A DNA stretch of 64,000 nt. It comes from Syngnathus acus. Lineage: Eukaryota; Chordata; Actinopteri; Syngnathiformes; Syngnathidae. Shown piece after piece: positions 1 to 10,884 of the stretch. Positions within the stretch are counted from its first letter, which is position 1. The number at the start of each line of letters is the position of its first letter. The position numbers and the translations under genes are program-made. The notes below the pieces were generated by a model. That model saw nothing but the letters and a program-made list of their open reading frames with translations. It had not been told where the DNA came from and searched no databases. Location: positions 1,118,001 through 1,182,000 of the forward strand of contig NC_051101.1 in NCBI RefSeq assembly GCF_901709675.1. The letters are read 5' to 3'.

Positions 1-59
1 TGTTATCATTAGAACATTAATAATAGTTTCAAACATGTAAAGACTATACAGAAAATAAT

Positions 60-310
60 GTATAAATAATATAAATATGATGTGTGTGTGTAACATGTAG
101 CTAAAGTATACATACTGTAAATATGGTTTTAGAACTCTTATCATAACTTTTTAAAACAAGGCACAAGTGTACATACTGTAACTATGTTTTTAGAACTCTT
201 AATATTATAAAAAAAATTTCATAAGGTACAATACTGTAAATATGTTTTTACAACTCTTATTATTATAATAACTTTTTTATAAAAAGGTACAAGTGTACGT
301 ACTGCAATTG
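60..310. repeat. AT-rich tandem repeat, unit about 62-65 bp
   Basis: Four diverged copies of a unit containing catactgtaaatatg followed by a tttttagaactctta block occur in series. This lies in what is presumably a vars1 intron upstream of the first visible exon. Copies differ by small indels in the A/T runs. Confidence 0.6.
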
Positions 311-479
311 TGTGGATACTCCCTGCTGGCGTGTGGGCAACTTTCGTGCCATAATTCCTCGATATAGAAGATTTATTATGAATTTGTGAATTTTTGATTT
401 TTTTTTTTTTAATTTGGAAAAAAATCTGCAATGTACTGAAGCCGTGATAAATGGACCGCGATGTAGCAAGGGATTACTG

Positions 480-597
480 TATCTCTCTCGCACTCTCTCG
501 CACTCTCTCAATTTTCTCTCTCGCTCTCTCTCAATTTTCTCTCTCGCTCTCTCTCAATTTTCTCTCTCTCTCTTTCTCTCTCCCTCTCCCCATACAT
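480..597. repeat. CT-rich low-complexity tract with 26-bp sub-repeats
   Basis: The tract is built of ctctct runs punctuated by tcaattttctctctcgct, repeated three times. It is pyrimidine-only over most of its length and lies in the vars1 intron before exon 807. The stretch 598-806 shows nothing else recognisable apart from the acceptor at 801-806. Confidence 0.7.
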
Positions 598-806
598 CCA
601 CCCATGACGGCGGGGAGACAATTCAAGTCAATTATTTGTAATCAAAATATAAGCTATGCTTCTCCTCATCAATATCTTGTCTGTAATAGTTCTGCGCTTT
701 CAACTTTTGCATTCAATGGACTCGATGGGACGATTACACACGGGTGAGGTAAATTTTGCCCCACGAGCGCCAATGAATGCAACGCACCTGTTGAATTGCT
801 TTGCAG

Positions 807-3800
807 GTGGACAAGAAGGAGCTGACGGGCAGAACACTGCTGCCCGTGCCGGGCTACAAAGACAAAGTGGAGTTCGGAGTCTTGGTGTCCTTCGCCTACA
901 AAGTGGACGGCTCAGGTACCGTACCCGAGTGGAACAGCCGCCGTCGGACCGTACTGGAGAAGTTGACTGTCTTTGTTGCTCGGTCAGATGAGGAGGTCGT
1001 TGTAGCCACCACTCGAATCGAGACCATGCTGGGCGATGCGGCCGTGGCCGTGCACCCCGACGACTCCAGATACCGACACCTGAAGGGCAAGATGGTGAAG
1101 CACCCCTTCTGCGAGCGCAAGATGCCCGTGGTGTTTGACGACTTTGTGGACATGAGCTTTGGAACAGGTGAGAGAGGAGCGTTGTCACCTGGTGTGAAAA
1201 TGAAAATGGCTTGACTGCTTTTGTTTGGCTTTCAGGCGCTGTGAAAATCACACCAGCTCACGACCTCACCGATTACGAGGTGGGCGTGCGTCACAGCCTG
1301 CCGTTTCTCAACATCCTGGACGAGAATGGCCTGCTTGTTAATGTGCCCCTTCCCTTCCTGGTACGCTTTTGTCATAATGGCGCACGCTCGCTCGGCCTCT
1401 ATTTGTGGCTAGATGGGTGATATGATTTTTTCTGGCGTAGGGCATGAAGCGCTTTGACGCCAGGAAAGCCGTGTTCGAGGCACTCCAGGCCAGAGGTCAC
1501 TTCAGAGAGGTCAAAGACAACCCCATGGTGGTGCCCGTCTGCAGGTCGGGGAGGCTGCGAAAGACTGCAGGTTTTTGTGCCTTGGCGCCCTTACGTGTGT
1601 TTTTTCCCGTGTTTATAGTCGTTCCAAGGACATCGTGGAGCCCCTGCTCAAGCCGCAGTGGTACGTCAACTGCGCCGAAATGGGCAAGCAGGCGGCCGAC
1701 GCCGTCCGAGAGGGACGCCTCAAAATAATCCCCGAGCACCACCTCAAGACCTGGTTCAATTGGATGGACAACATCAGGTAAGAGCCGAAAACCACGGCCG
1801 GCTTTTGTTACCGCGACAACCGATCCCTAAGATTGTGTGACACGTGTGTGTCCCTGCGAAGATTGTGTGACACGTGTGTGTCCCTGCGATGCCCCCAGGG
1901 ACTGGTGCATCTCTCGGCAGCTGTGGTGGGGCCACCGCATCCCCGCGTATTTCATCGCCATAGACGATCCGTCCGTGAAACCGGGAGAGGCAAGACGCCC
2001 GCTCGTCATTTCATTTGTGGCGTTCTGATTCACGAGTATGCTTTGTTTGTGCCTTTGATTCCAGGATGTCGACGGCCATTACTGGGTGAGCGGGAGAACG
2101 CTGCAGGAGGCCAGAGAGAAGGCGGCTAAGCGCTTCAATGTCACCCCTGACAAAGTGAAACTCAGACAAGGTCACTTTTTTGGGCTCTTTCAAAATATAG
2201 TGGAACCTTTCATTTTTTAAAGAATTCTTCATCGCGTTTAAATCTTTTTAGGCATGAATATTTTGCCTCTATATGTGAACCCTGATTGGCTAGCGGCCAG
2301 TGCAGGATGTAGCAAAGTCAGCTCACCTGTAATGCTCACGACAACACTGTAGAAAAGTGAACGAACGGATGACAAACGTGTTGCCTTTAATAATTGCAAA
2401 GTCATTGTTGTGGCATTGCAGACGAGGATGTTCTGGACACTTGGTTCTCATCTGGCATTTTCCCCTTCTCCATCTTCGGCTGGCCTAACGAGGTACAAAC
2501 GACAACTCGGCACGGTGGGAACAAGCTCCAAGAGTCATTTTGAGCCATAAAACAAAGTTTTCCCCTTGAGATTGCCTCCACGTTTGCACGTCCTTTTTTT
2601 TAAGGACTCGAGAATTGAGCGCGTTCAACTCGACTTGTACCAAAGCACTGTATTGAGGTCCCTTTGCTATTTTTCCAAGACTCAGGACCTGAGTGTGTTC
2701 TACCCCGGCACCTTGCTGGAGACGGGTCACGACATCCTGTTCTTCTGGGTGGCTCGCATGGTGATGATGGGCCTCAAACTGACCGGCAAGCTGCCCTTTA
2801 AAGAGGTAAGACCCTTCATGCAACACTATGGGTTGAGGTTGACGCTTGTTAGCCTAGTTTGGACCGCGACAACAGTGACTAATTGCTCGCAGGTATATCT
2901 GCACGCCGTGGTGAGGGACGCCCACGGAAGGAAGATGAGCAAATCACTGGGCAACGTCATCGACCCTCTTGATGTCATTACCGGGATCTCCCTGGAGGTG
3001 AATTCTAATCTTTCCTCGATGCCTATCACGCACGCACGAGCGCACACACGAGCACACGAATGAGCACACAAGTTCTTTTGTTCCTCATATTGCTCCCCCG
3101 ATAACCGTCCTCCTTTGTAAGCTTTATTAGGCAACCAAAGATCTTTGACTGAAGCCATCCGTCATGACCACAGTAGCCTTGAGGACTGCAGTTGACAGAG
3201 TGGCCCACCAGGGGGCAGAGGAGCACTTGTCACACTTGTTGCGTGTTGCTAAGAGCCTCTTTTACTTCTCCCTACCTGACCTGTCTACTAGGGGTGTAAA
3301 TCGCGGGTTTTGTCACGATACGATATATCGATACAAAGAACCACAATACGATATTTGCCGATATCTTAAAGCCTGCTGTGATTCATTCACGATACATCAC
3401 GATATAGTGCTCTACGATCGATATAGAACAATATCCTGATTTATAACAATTCATACGCAAAATCAACAAGGTACTGCAAACTCTTTATTTAGGAAATTAC
3501 AAGAGTATTGTAGTATACAAAGTGCTTATTTTAACACTGAACTTTATCAAATTCCTATATTTCTTCTCATATAAGTAAAGAAAAATGAATATTCTTTCTT
3601 TTTTTGTAATACCATTAACTTTAAAGTGCATTACTGAACTATTTAATTACAAAATGATGTAGCTCGTTTAGAGTTTTTACTTAGCATTTGGGGGAAAAAT
3701 GTGCTCACGGAGGGCGTCGTGTCCGTGTTGTTTTCGCTGCCGCTGCTTGAGGGAGAGATGTCGTGTTTTTTCTTTAAATGTGCGGCGAGATTTGTGGTGT

Positions 3801-6800
3801 TCCCTGAATATTTGATCACCGCATGGCAGGATTTACAAACTGCACGTGTCTTGTCCGTTGAGCCATCTTTTCTTTGGATTCCAAAGTGCTTCCAAAGGAA
3901 TGACTTGAAGCCCAAAGGGGAGCGAATTTCCTCGTCTTCTTGGACACTCGCCATAGCACCAGCCCAGGAGCCGCGTAGTTGTCGGCTCCCCTTTCACGTG
4001 CCTGCTCTGCTCACAACACAACACGCCGCGCACTGCTCCCGGAAAGAGGAAGCAAGCAACAATGAACTGGATTTGAAAATAAAGTCGCGTCTAATGTCCG
4101 AGGTCAAAAACGGGCGATATAGATCGATGTTTACGTTTAGCATCGATGCCAACAAATCGTAGAGCATAATATCGATGAATCGTTACACTCCTACTGTCTA
4201 CAGGGTCTGCACACGCAGCTCACGCACAGCAACTTGGACCCAGTGGAGGTGGAGCGAGCCAAGCAGGGCCAGAAGTCAGACTACCCCAACGGCATTCCAG
4301 AATGCGGCACGGATGCCCTCCGATTTGCACTGTGTGCTTACACCAGCCAAGGTGAGCAGGCGACTTCAACGTTCTCGTCTTTAGTTTAACGCAACATAGT
4401 AACATGACAGCTCAGTAGATAGTTTTCACAAAAGCAAATTTGAGCCTTAGGAAAGCCATTCAAAGTGGACCAGATTTCCGAGGGAGATTACGACAAGATG
4501 TGTGCTTGTTCAATCACCCAAACTCAATGTGAAATGTAGAAGTCCTAATTGTCGCCACGGTGCACGTTTGTGTGTGCGCCTTTCAGGCCGAGACATCAAC
4601 CTGGATGTCAATCGCATCCTGGGTTACCGTCACTTCTGCAACAAGCTATGGAATGCTGTCAAGTTTGCCATGAAGACACTCGGGGACAATTTTGTGCCCT
4701 TAGAGAAAGCTCAGGTGAGTCCAGCTGACATTTAGCTCCGCTCCATCATGTACTTGGTTATTCGATTGATATGTTAAACAAGATCAATTGGAAGTTTAAA
4801 AAAAAGTACTGTTAGGTCTAAATACCATCAGACATTAAACCATACGCTGGAAGGAAGAGGAGAAAAGAACCGGAACAGGTTTACTCGCGAGGAGAACGAT
4901 AGAGAGAGCAAACTCAGTTACAATCTCCATCAATTCTGAGTTCTCACTTCACGTGCTCCTCTATTTAATGTTTTGGTTGCCCTGGTTACAGAGGCGTTGC
5001 TACACTAAAGGGAGGGGAGATTGTGTCTGTAGCAACGCTGATTAGCTAAGGAATGTAGTGTGGTGTGAATTAGCACTTCATTGTCGGCCCGTGACCCCCG
5101 CAGACTTTGTCCTCCTTCCTCACCAGTTGTCCTTCATGGTTGACTGACTCGTCCTCGAGTGGGATCAGATAACTTGAATTGCCGCTTTCCTGTGGTTCCT
5201 GTGGAACAATGCAACTAAACCTTTGCTAACTTTATCTACTTGGTAAATTAACACACAATAATAATAATGAGTGACTTGTCCTGTCCTAAACACTTAAACA
5301 AACATTGAGTAAATATGGGATAACTTGTATGCAACTACTTCAAACTGTATATAACACTTAACAAAGAAAAACAGTTCTGACCAACAACAATCTATGAACC
5401 AAACCTACAGTTAGATAAAAGGAATGAAGTTCCTCTGAACCAAATAAGAACATTTCGCCTATGCAAATAAGCTCGGCTCATTGTTAGTGAAGGCCTCCTA
5501 CAGGAACAAAAACACACAGATAACATAAGGACAGGAAGGAGACATATGGCTGACAGGGATCAAAAGACATCCCTGTCACTAAAAAGGAAAAACCTAGATG
5601 AAAGGAAAGTCATAAAATGTAAAGACAAGGCCTCCAGGTCTGGCAGGCCAAGGCTTCACTTAAATTATTCCAACAAGTACTTCAGATAGAATGCAAAAGT
5701 TGAACAACTACTAAACTGTACTGGGCAGTGGTTCTTTAATGTGCCACGGGAGGGAGCCTTGGTACCATAAGCGGCACTTGTACCACACTTGTCTGATTCA
5801 TGGCATCACAGAATGAAATGAAAACGTGGGTGTGCTCCACCAGTTGCACGGCGAGGAGAGTGTTCCCGACCGATGGATTCTGTCCCGGCTGAGCGCTGCT
5901 GTCGCTCTGTGCGACGCCGGCTTCAAAGTGTACGACTTCCCCGCCGTCACCACCACAATCTACAACTTCTGGCTCTACGAGCTCTGCGATGTCTACCTGG
6001 TACCGACGTTGACCTTCGCCCTCATTGTAATAATAGTGCTGAAGTAAACTTTTTGCTTGTGCAGGAGTGCGTAAAGCCTGTCTTGGGCAAGGAGGCGGAC
6101 GAGCGACGGGCCGGTGCGTGCCGACAGACGCTGTACACGTGCCTGGACGTGGGTCTGCGCCTGCTCTCGCCCATCATGCCCTTCGTCACGGAGGAGCTAT
6201 ATCAGAGGTTGCCGCGGCGACAGCCCCAGCTCGACGCCCCCAGCATCTCGGTCACGCCTTACCCCGATGCCCAAGAGGCGAGTGAATGAGCCGACGTACG
6301 GCTTGAGTGAATTCAAAGAAGAAGCTTCACGCTGTTTGTTGCCGCTCCAATTCTGTGTTTAGAAGCCGAGCTGTTTTTTCTGCTAATGCTAAATCTCGTT
6401 TATGTTGCGGCACTTTTCGATCTGTCAATAACAAACCGTACAGAAACACATAATCAGACACCACACAGGCATATTTTCTTGATCCTTTGCGCAGAATGTC
6501 CAAAATTAGTGGCACACTGAAGAGTCAATGAACATCTGTCTGACAAGCTAGCCAAGAGCGACTACAGCGTGCACACACAAAAAAAAGCAAATTGGTGAAA
6601 AGGTGCAAGTTGACTTGTTTGTTGTCTGTTTGCAGTTCTGCTGGAACAGCGACGAGGTGGACCGCAACATGGACTTTGTCATGAACGTGGTCAAGACCAT
6701 CCGCTCGCTCAGGGCTGACTACAATCTGACCAAGACCAGAGCGGACTGTAAGTGGACACACGCCGCATTTGAATGTGAGCAAAGTAGTGAGGTCACACAT

Positions 6801-9800
6801 CACGGCAGATGTCAAAAACCGCTTGTGTTGGATACATGAGTGCATCCGAGAAAGTTGGAGAAAGCACCTGGAAACTCTTAGTGACTCACTCTGTCAGGCG
6901 TACAAATGGATTGAAATGGAAATGAGAACAAAGAACGCGAAGTGGAGCTTGACCTTGACAACAAAACTTGGGATCCATTTTTTTACCCGGCCGCAGAGAT
7001 TCAGAATAGAAAAATAGTCATATTTGTCAATGAAGTGGAAAAAAAAACCTAATTTACCGTCTTTTTTCGTGCATAATACGCACCCTAAAAATGGCATGTC
7101 GATGCTGGAAAAAGCCTGTACCCATGTATAATACGCACCCAAATTTTGACTCTTAAGTCCGTAAAAGATCATCTTTGGGAACAACCGGATGTTATTCTGC
7201 CGGTCAGTATCACTGCGCATGCGGTAGCAAACTCGATAGCGAAGAAATGTTTCGGATTTGTGTAGGGTACATTGTGACAGCAAACGAGCAGGTGATCGAG
7301 CAAGCGTCTGATACGAGAGCATTGTGTTCGTATGGAGCGTGTTTGAAGTGAACAGCAGAGAAGAAAGGAACAAGGCAAAGTGTTGTGAATTAAATATTAC
7401 CTGTAATACGCATTTTGTTATTTGCTGATTGTATTAAACTATCGCATTCATTGTCAGTCAAGAAGAGAAGAGGACTATTATCCCTTCTTTGGCGAAATGA
7501 CCAGAGCACAGTACAAACCTAATTTTTCTGCCACTTCAATGACTTTCTTTTGAAATGCTATACTATAACTTGCTCTCTTAACCATCTTGATGAAACTGCT
7601 AATTAAACTGTGAATTGAAACTACCGTAATTTTCGGACTATAAGTCGCGGTTTTTTTCATAGTTTGGGTGGGGGGGCGACTTATACTCAGGAGCGACTTA
7701 TATGTGTTTTTTTTTTTTCAAAAAATTTCAAAAAAAAAAAAATGAAACCGCGATAAACGAACCGCAATGTAGCAAGGGATTACTGTAATTTGAATTTCAA
7801 GTGACGACAGCAGCGCGAAACCATCTGCGTCACTCCAATTCATTAAATCCATCAATCGTCCTTTGTCAACAATGCGTGCGCGCCGCTGACGGCTTTTGCA
7901 CTTAAAAATATTCCACAGGCCCATATAACGATATATAAATTATATATCAAATAACTATTATATAAGCAATAATGTTATCAAACCATCTGTGCACTCTAAA
8001 TCATTAAATCCATCGATCAAATTCCTCGTCCTTTGTCAACATCGCCGCGCGTGCGCCCTGACGCCAGCCTCGTCGTTATTCCACAGATTTACTATATAAC
8101 TATATTGTAGCGTTAACAAAGTTCAAGGAAAGACGTGGGTTTGGTAAACGGCTCTTTATTTAACAAAACAAACTTACAGGCGTGTGGCGGCGTGGACGTC
8201 CAGCCACGAAAGGGGACGAGAGCTCCATACGATAGGACCGGGCGTGCGTAGAAGCCATGACCGAGATCCATGCACCGTCCTCGGACAGCCACCCGGCTGA
8301 GCGCCGGCCCTCGACTTCCATCCACGGAGCTGAAAGGCAGCTCGGTAGAGTAGGACCGGGCGTGCGTAAAAGCATTGTCCGAGCACCATCCACCGTCCCT
8401 GGACAGCCACCCGGCCGAGCGCCGGCGCCCGACTTCAATCCACGAAAGTGAAAGAAAGCTGGACGAGTGACGCGCGACGTCGCGCTGCTGACGTCAGCAG
8501 CGCGACGCGACGTCGCGGTCGCGCGTCAGCAGCGCGACGGTTGTTTACATAAAGGACAAAGATCGACTCGTCCAGCTTTCTTTCACTTTCGTGGATTGAA
8601 GTCGGGCGCCGGCGCTTGGCCGGGTGGCTGTCCAGGGACGGTGGATGGTGCTCGGACAATGCTTTTACGCACGCCCGGTCCTACTCTACCGAGCTGCCTT
8701 TCAGCTCCGTGGATGGAAGTCGAGGGCCGGCGCTCAGCCGGGTGGCTGTCCGAGGACGGTGCATGGATCTCGGTCATGGCTTCTACGCACGCCCGGTCCT
8801 ATCGTATGGAGCTCTCGTCCCCTTTCGTGGCTGGACGTCCACGCCGCCACACGCCTGTAAGTTTGTTTTGTTAAATAAAGAGCCGTTTACCAAACCCACG
8901 TCTTTCCTTGAACTTTGTTAACGCTACAATATATATTATCTATATATAGTAGATCTGTGGAATAACGACGAGGCTGACGTCAGGGCGCACGCGCGGCGAT
9001 GTTGACAAAGGACGAGGAATTTGATCGATGGATTTAATGATTTAGAGTGCACAGATGGTTTGATAACATTATTGCTTATATAATAGTTATTTGATATATA
9101 ATTTATATATCGTTATATGGGCCTGTGGAATATTTTTAAGTGCAAGAGCCGTCAGCGGCGCGCACGCATTGTTGACAAAGGACGATTGATGGATTTAATG
9201 AATTGGAGTGACGCAGATGGTTTTATTAACGTGTTATTTATGTAATAGTTTTTTGAATAACTCTGAATTTTACGTCAGGGCCGTTCTCAGCTCTTAGTTT
9301 GTGTTTATGTCACGTTAGCATAGCTATCGTTTAGCCTGTTGTTGCTCGTTCATGACTGTTCTTGGTGTTGGATTTTGTCGAATAAATTGCCCCCCAAAAT
9401 GCGACTTATACTCCGGAGCGACTTATATATGTTTTTTTTCACTTTTTTGGGCATTTTATGGCTGGTGCGACTTATACTCCGGTGCGACTTATAGTCCGAA
9501 AATTACGGTAATAGGTAGAGAACTGAACTCTCGCTCTTTATATAGCTGACGTGTCTTGCGCATCCGTTCTGCGCATCGGATCCGAATTTCCGCCGCCGAA
9601 AAAGACGGTAGTTGACTTCGTCTTAATCGCGTTGTATTAGCTTCACAGTCAATCAATATCTAAAATTGTTGCCTGTGGTGTGTCAGGTTACCTGCAGTGC
9701 GCGGACGGCGCCACGCTGTTTCTGGTACAGACGTCCTCGGCGCAGATCCAGACGCTGTCGTACAGTCAGGCCGTGATCGCTCTGAGTGCCGAGCAGGCGG

Positions 9801-10552
9801 TGCCGGCGGGCTGCGCTGTGGCCATTGCGTCTGATCGATGCACCGTCAACCTCATGATCAAGGTGACATTATGTGGGTGGGAATGCGTTTATGCGTCGTG
9901 GACGCGTTCATGAGTGCGCGCGCGTGTGTGTGTGTACGTTAACACGCGTGGGACTCAAAACACCAAGCAAGATGTGAGCAGTAGGCACCATTTTGCTCCT
10001 TGTTTTTCTTTTTTGTAGTACCGCTACAAAAAGAGGACAAATGTGACACTAACCTTGGAATGGCAAATAACAGCCTTTGGATTCAGAAGAAAGTCCTCAT
10101 GTTTGCATTTTGCACAATCAAATTCAACTTGATTTCATTTTGAATGGCTGCGGCTTGCATCTAACATCACCACAAAGACTTTGAAAACAGTCAATTGAAA
10201 CACATTTTGGTGCTCCAAAATGAAACAGTTGTTGACATATGTCAGGGTCTCATCAATGTGGACAAGGAGTTGTCCAAGCTACAGGCAAAGAAAGGCGAAC
10301 TGGACAAGCTGATGGAGAAGTTGCAAGACAAGCTGGCCAAGAGCGACTACAGGGACAAGGTGCCGTTCAAGGTGCAGCAGCAGGACACCGAAAAGGTGAG
10401 GAAGAGCAAACGCTTTTTCCCCTCGTCTCTCGCTGAGGTGTTGGCCGCTAACAAGCTCTCGTTACTTCTCTCTCGTATTGTAGCTGCGACAGAGTCAGAC
10501 GGAGCTGGACAAAGTCAAAGAAGCCATGGACAACTTTAGCAAGATGATATAA
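807..10552 (+). CDS. vars1: Valyl-tRNA synthetase, C-terminal 775 residues in 18 exons (5' part outside the window)
   Basis: This cytosolic enzyme charges tRNA-Val with valine. Exons seen: 807-915, 988-1167, 1236-1360, 1441-1544, 1619-1777, 1899-1989, 2065-2170, 2422-2492, 2680-2805, 2893-2997, 4204-4351, 4587-4714, 5844-5999, 6065-6277, 6636-6747, 9687-9862, 10246-10395, 10484-10552. They total 2328 nt and stay in frame to a TAA. The first exons encode the CP1 editing domain ([14 protein letters not shown]). Exon 2893-2997 carries the KMSKS loop inside [10 protein letters not shown]. Exons 4204-6747 are the anticodon-binding region ([24 protein letters not shown]). The last exons form a lysine/glutamate-rich C-terminal coiled coil. 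The HIGH motif must lie upstream of the window. Two introns have GC donors (1990, 6278). The intron before exon 4204 carries a hAT element, intron 4715-5843 a solo LTR, and intron 6748-9686 a nested pair of elements. Identification rests on near colinear similarity to vertebrate ValRS. Confidence 0.96.
1829..1888. repeat. Two tandem copies of a 30-bp unit
   Basis: The unit aagattgtgtgacacgtgtg plus tgtccctgcg is present twice head to tail, immediately before the acceptor of the vars1 exon at 1899. Confidence 0.8.
3289..4193 (-). mobile_element. Non-autonomous hAT element with a BED-finger ORF, abutting a vars1 splice acceptor
   Basis: The 905-bp element begins taggggtgtaa and ends ttacactccta, and is flanked on both sides by the 8-bp duplication ctgtctac (3281-3288 and 4194-4201), the hAT signature. 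On the minus strand 3954-3643 encodes 103 residues with a BED zinc finger (CKSCH at the first cysteine pair, HLKKKH at the histidines). No catalytic hAT domain follows, so it cannot move itself. The right-hand duplication is followed directly by AG and the vars1 exon at 4204. Confidence 0.92.
4810..5675. mobile_element. Solo LTR in a vars1 intron
   Basis: The 866-bp block begins TGTTAGG and ends CCAACA, so the termini are TG...CA with short inverted repeats. It is flanked by the 5-bp direct repeat AGTAC (4805-4809 and 5676-5680). No coding potential, primer-binding site or second LTR is present, as expected after recombination between two LTRs. The family (Ty3-like, BEL or ERV-like) cannot be told from this alone. 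Confidence 0.75.
7057..9608. mobile_element. TA-target MITE (family M1), copy 1, split by a foldback element
   Basis: The termini are ccgtcttttttcgtgcataa and a matching aaagacgg end, flanked by TA. The body shares the blocks seen in copies at 16707, 38742, 40372 and 54476, including the inner palindromic gcgcatgcg and the tatataaag box. It is interrupted at 7624-9508 by a second element. Length without the insert is about 0.67 kb. TA duplication and the inverted ends suggest the Tc1/mariner group. Confidence 0.8.
7624..9508. mobile_element. 1.9-kb foldback element with TA duplication, nested in MITE M1
   Basis: The ends are ccgtaattttcggactataa and its exact inverse, flanked by TA. Almost the whole element is one inverted repeat centred near 8516. 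The inner arms (about 8113-8467 and 8566-8920) are near-perfect mirror images, and each contains a GC-rich degenerate tandem unit of roughly 115 bp (anchor ggaccgggcgtgcgta). Outer arms contain a shared A/T-rich block. Open frames inside are mirror copies and I see no transposase. Confidence 0.85.
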
Positions 10553-10752
10553 GGCTTTGTCATCTTCGTCATGTTGCAGTTTTTGTTGCAAGTATTGTCA
10601 AAAATGTCGGTTAGACATATTAAATCAATTGTCAATACCAAGTCTTTTATGTTTCCTTGCCTCCTCAGACTTTCAAACTACTTGGGGAAAATGACACAAC
10701 AATGTCAAACTCGGGTTAGGGTTTCAAACAACAAAGAATTGGGGGAAGAGAA

Positions 10753-10758
10753 AATAAA
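10753..10758 (+). terminator. Probable vars1 polyadenylation signal
   Basis: A canonical AATAAA lies 201 bp after the vars1 stop codon, in sequence with no repeat signature. It is the first AATAAA downstream of the stop. Confidence 0.6.
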
Positions 10759-10884
10759 ATGTGCTGAAAAAGTGTCCCAAGTGATAAAACTACAAGACAC
10801 AGCAAACAGTGACTAAAAGTTGAAGAATATCTTTAATATCTTTTTTTTATTGTCTCGGGCGCAAAGGTGCTGTTATGGGATATA

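Noticed and set aside
6894-7373. Frame recurring in several MITE copies ([17 protein letters not shown])
   Set aside because: The recurrence follows from copy number of MITE M1; frames differ in length and are broken differently in each copy, and no domain is visible.
8160-8921. Mirror-image frames on both strands in the foldback element
   Set aside because: They are the same GC-rich tandem repeat read in both arms, with no start context or similarity to a known protein.
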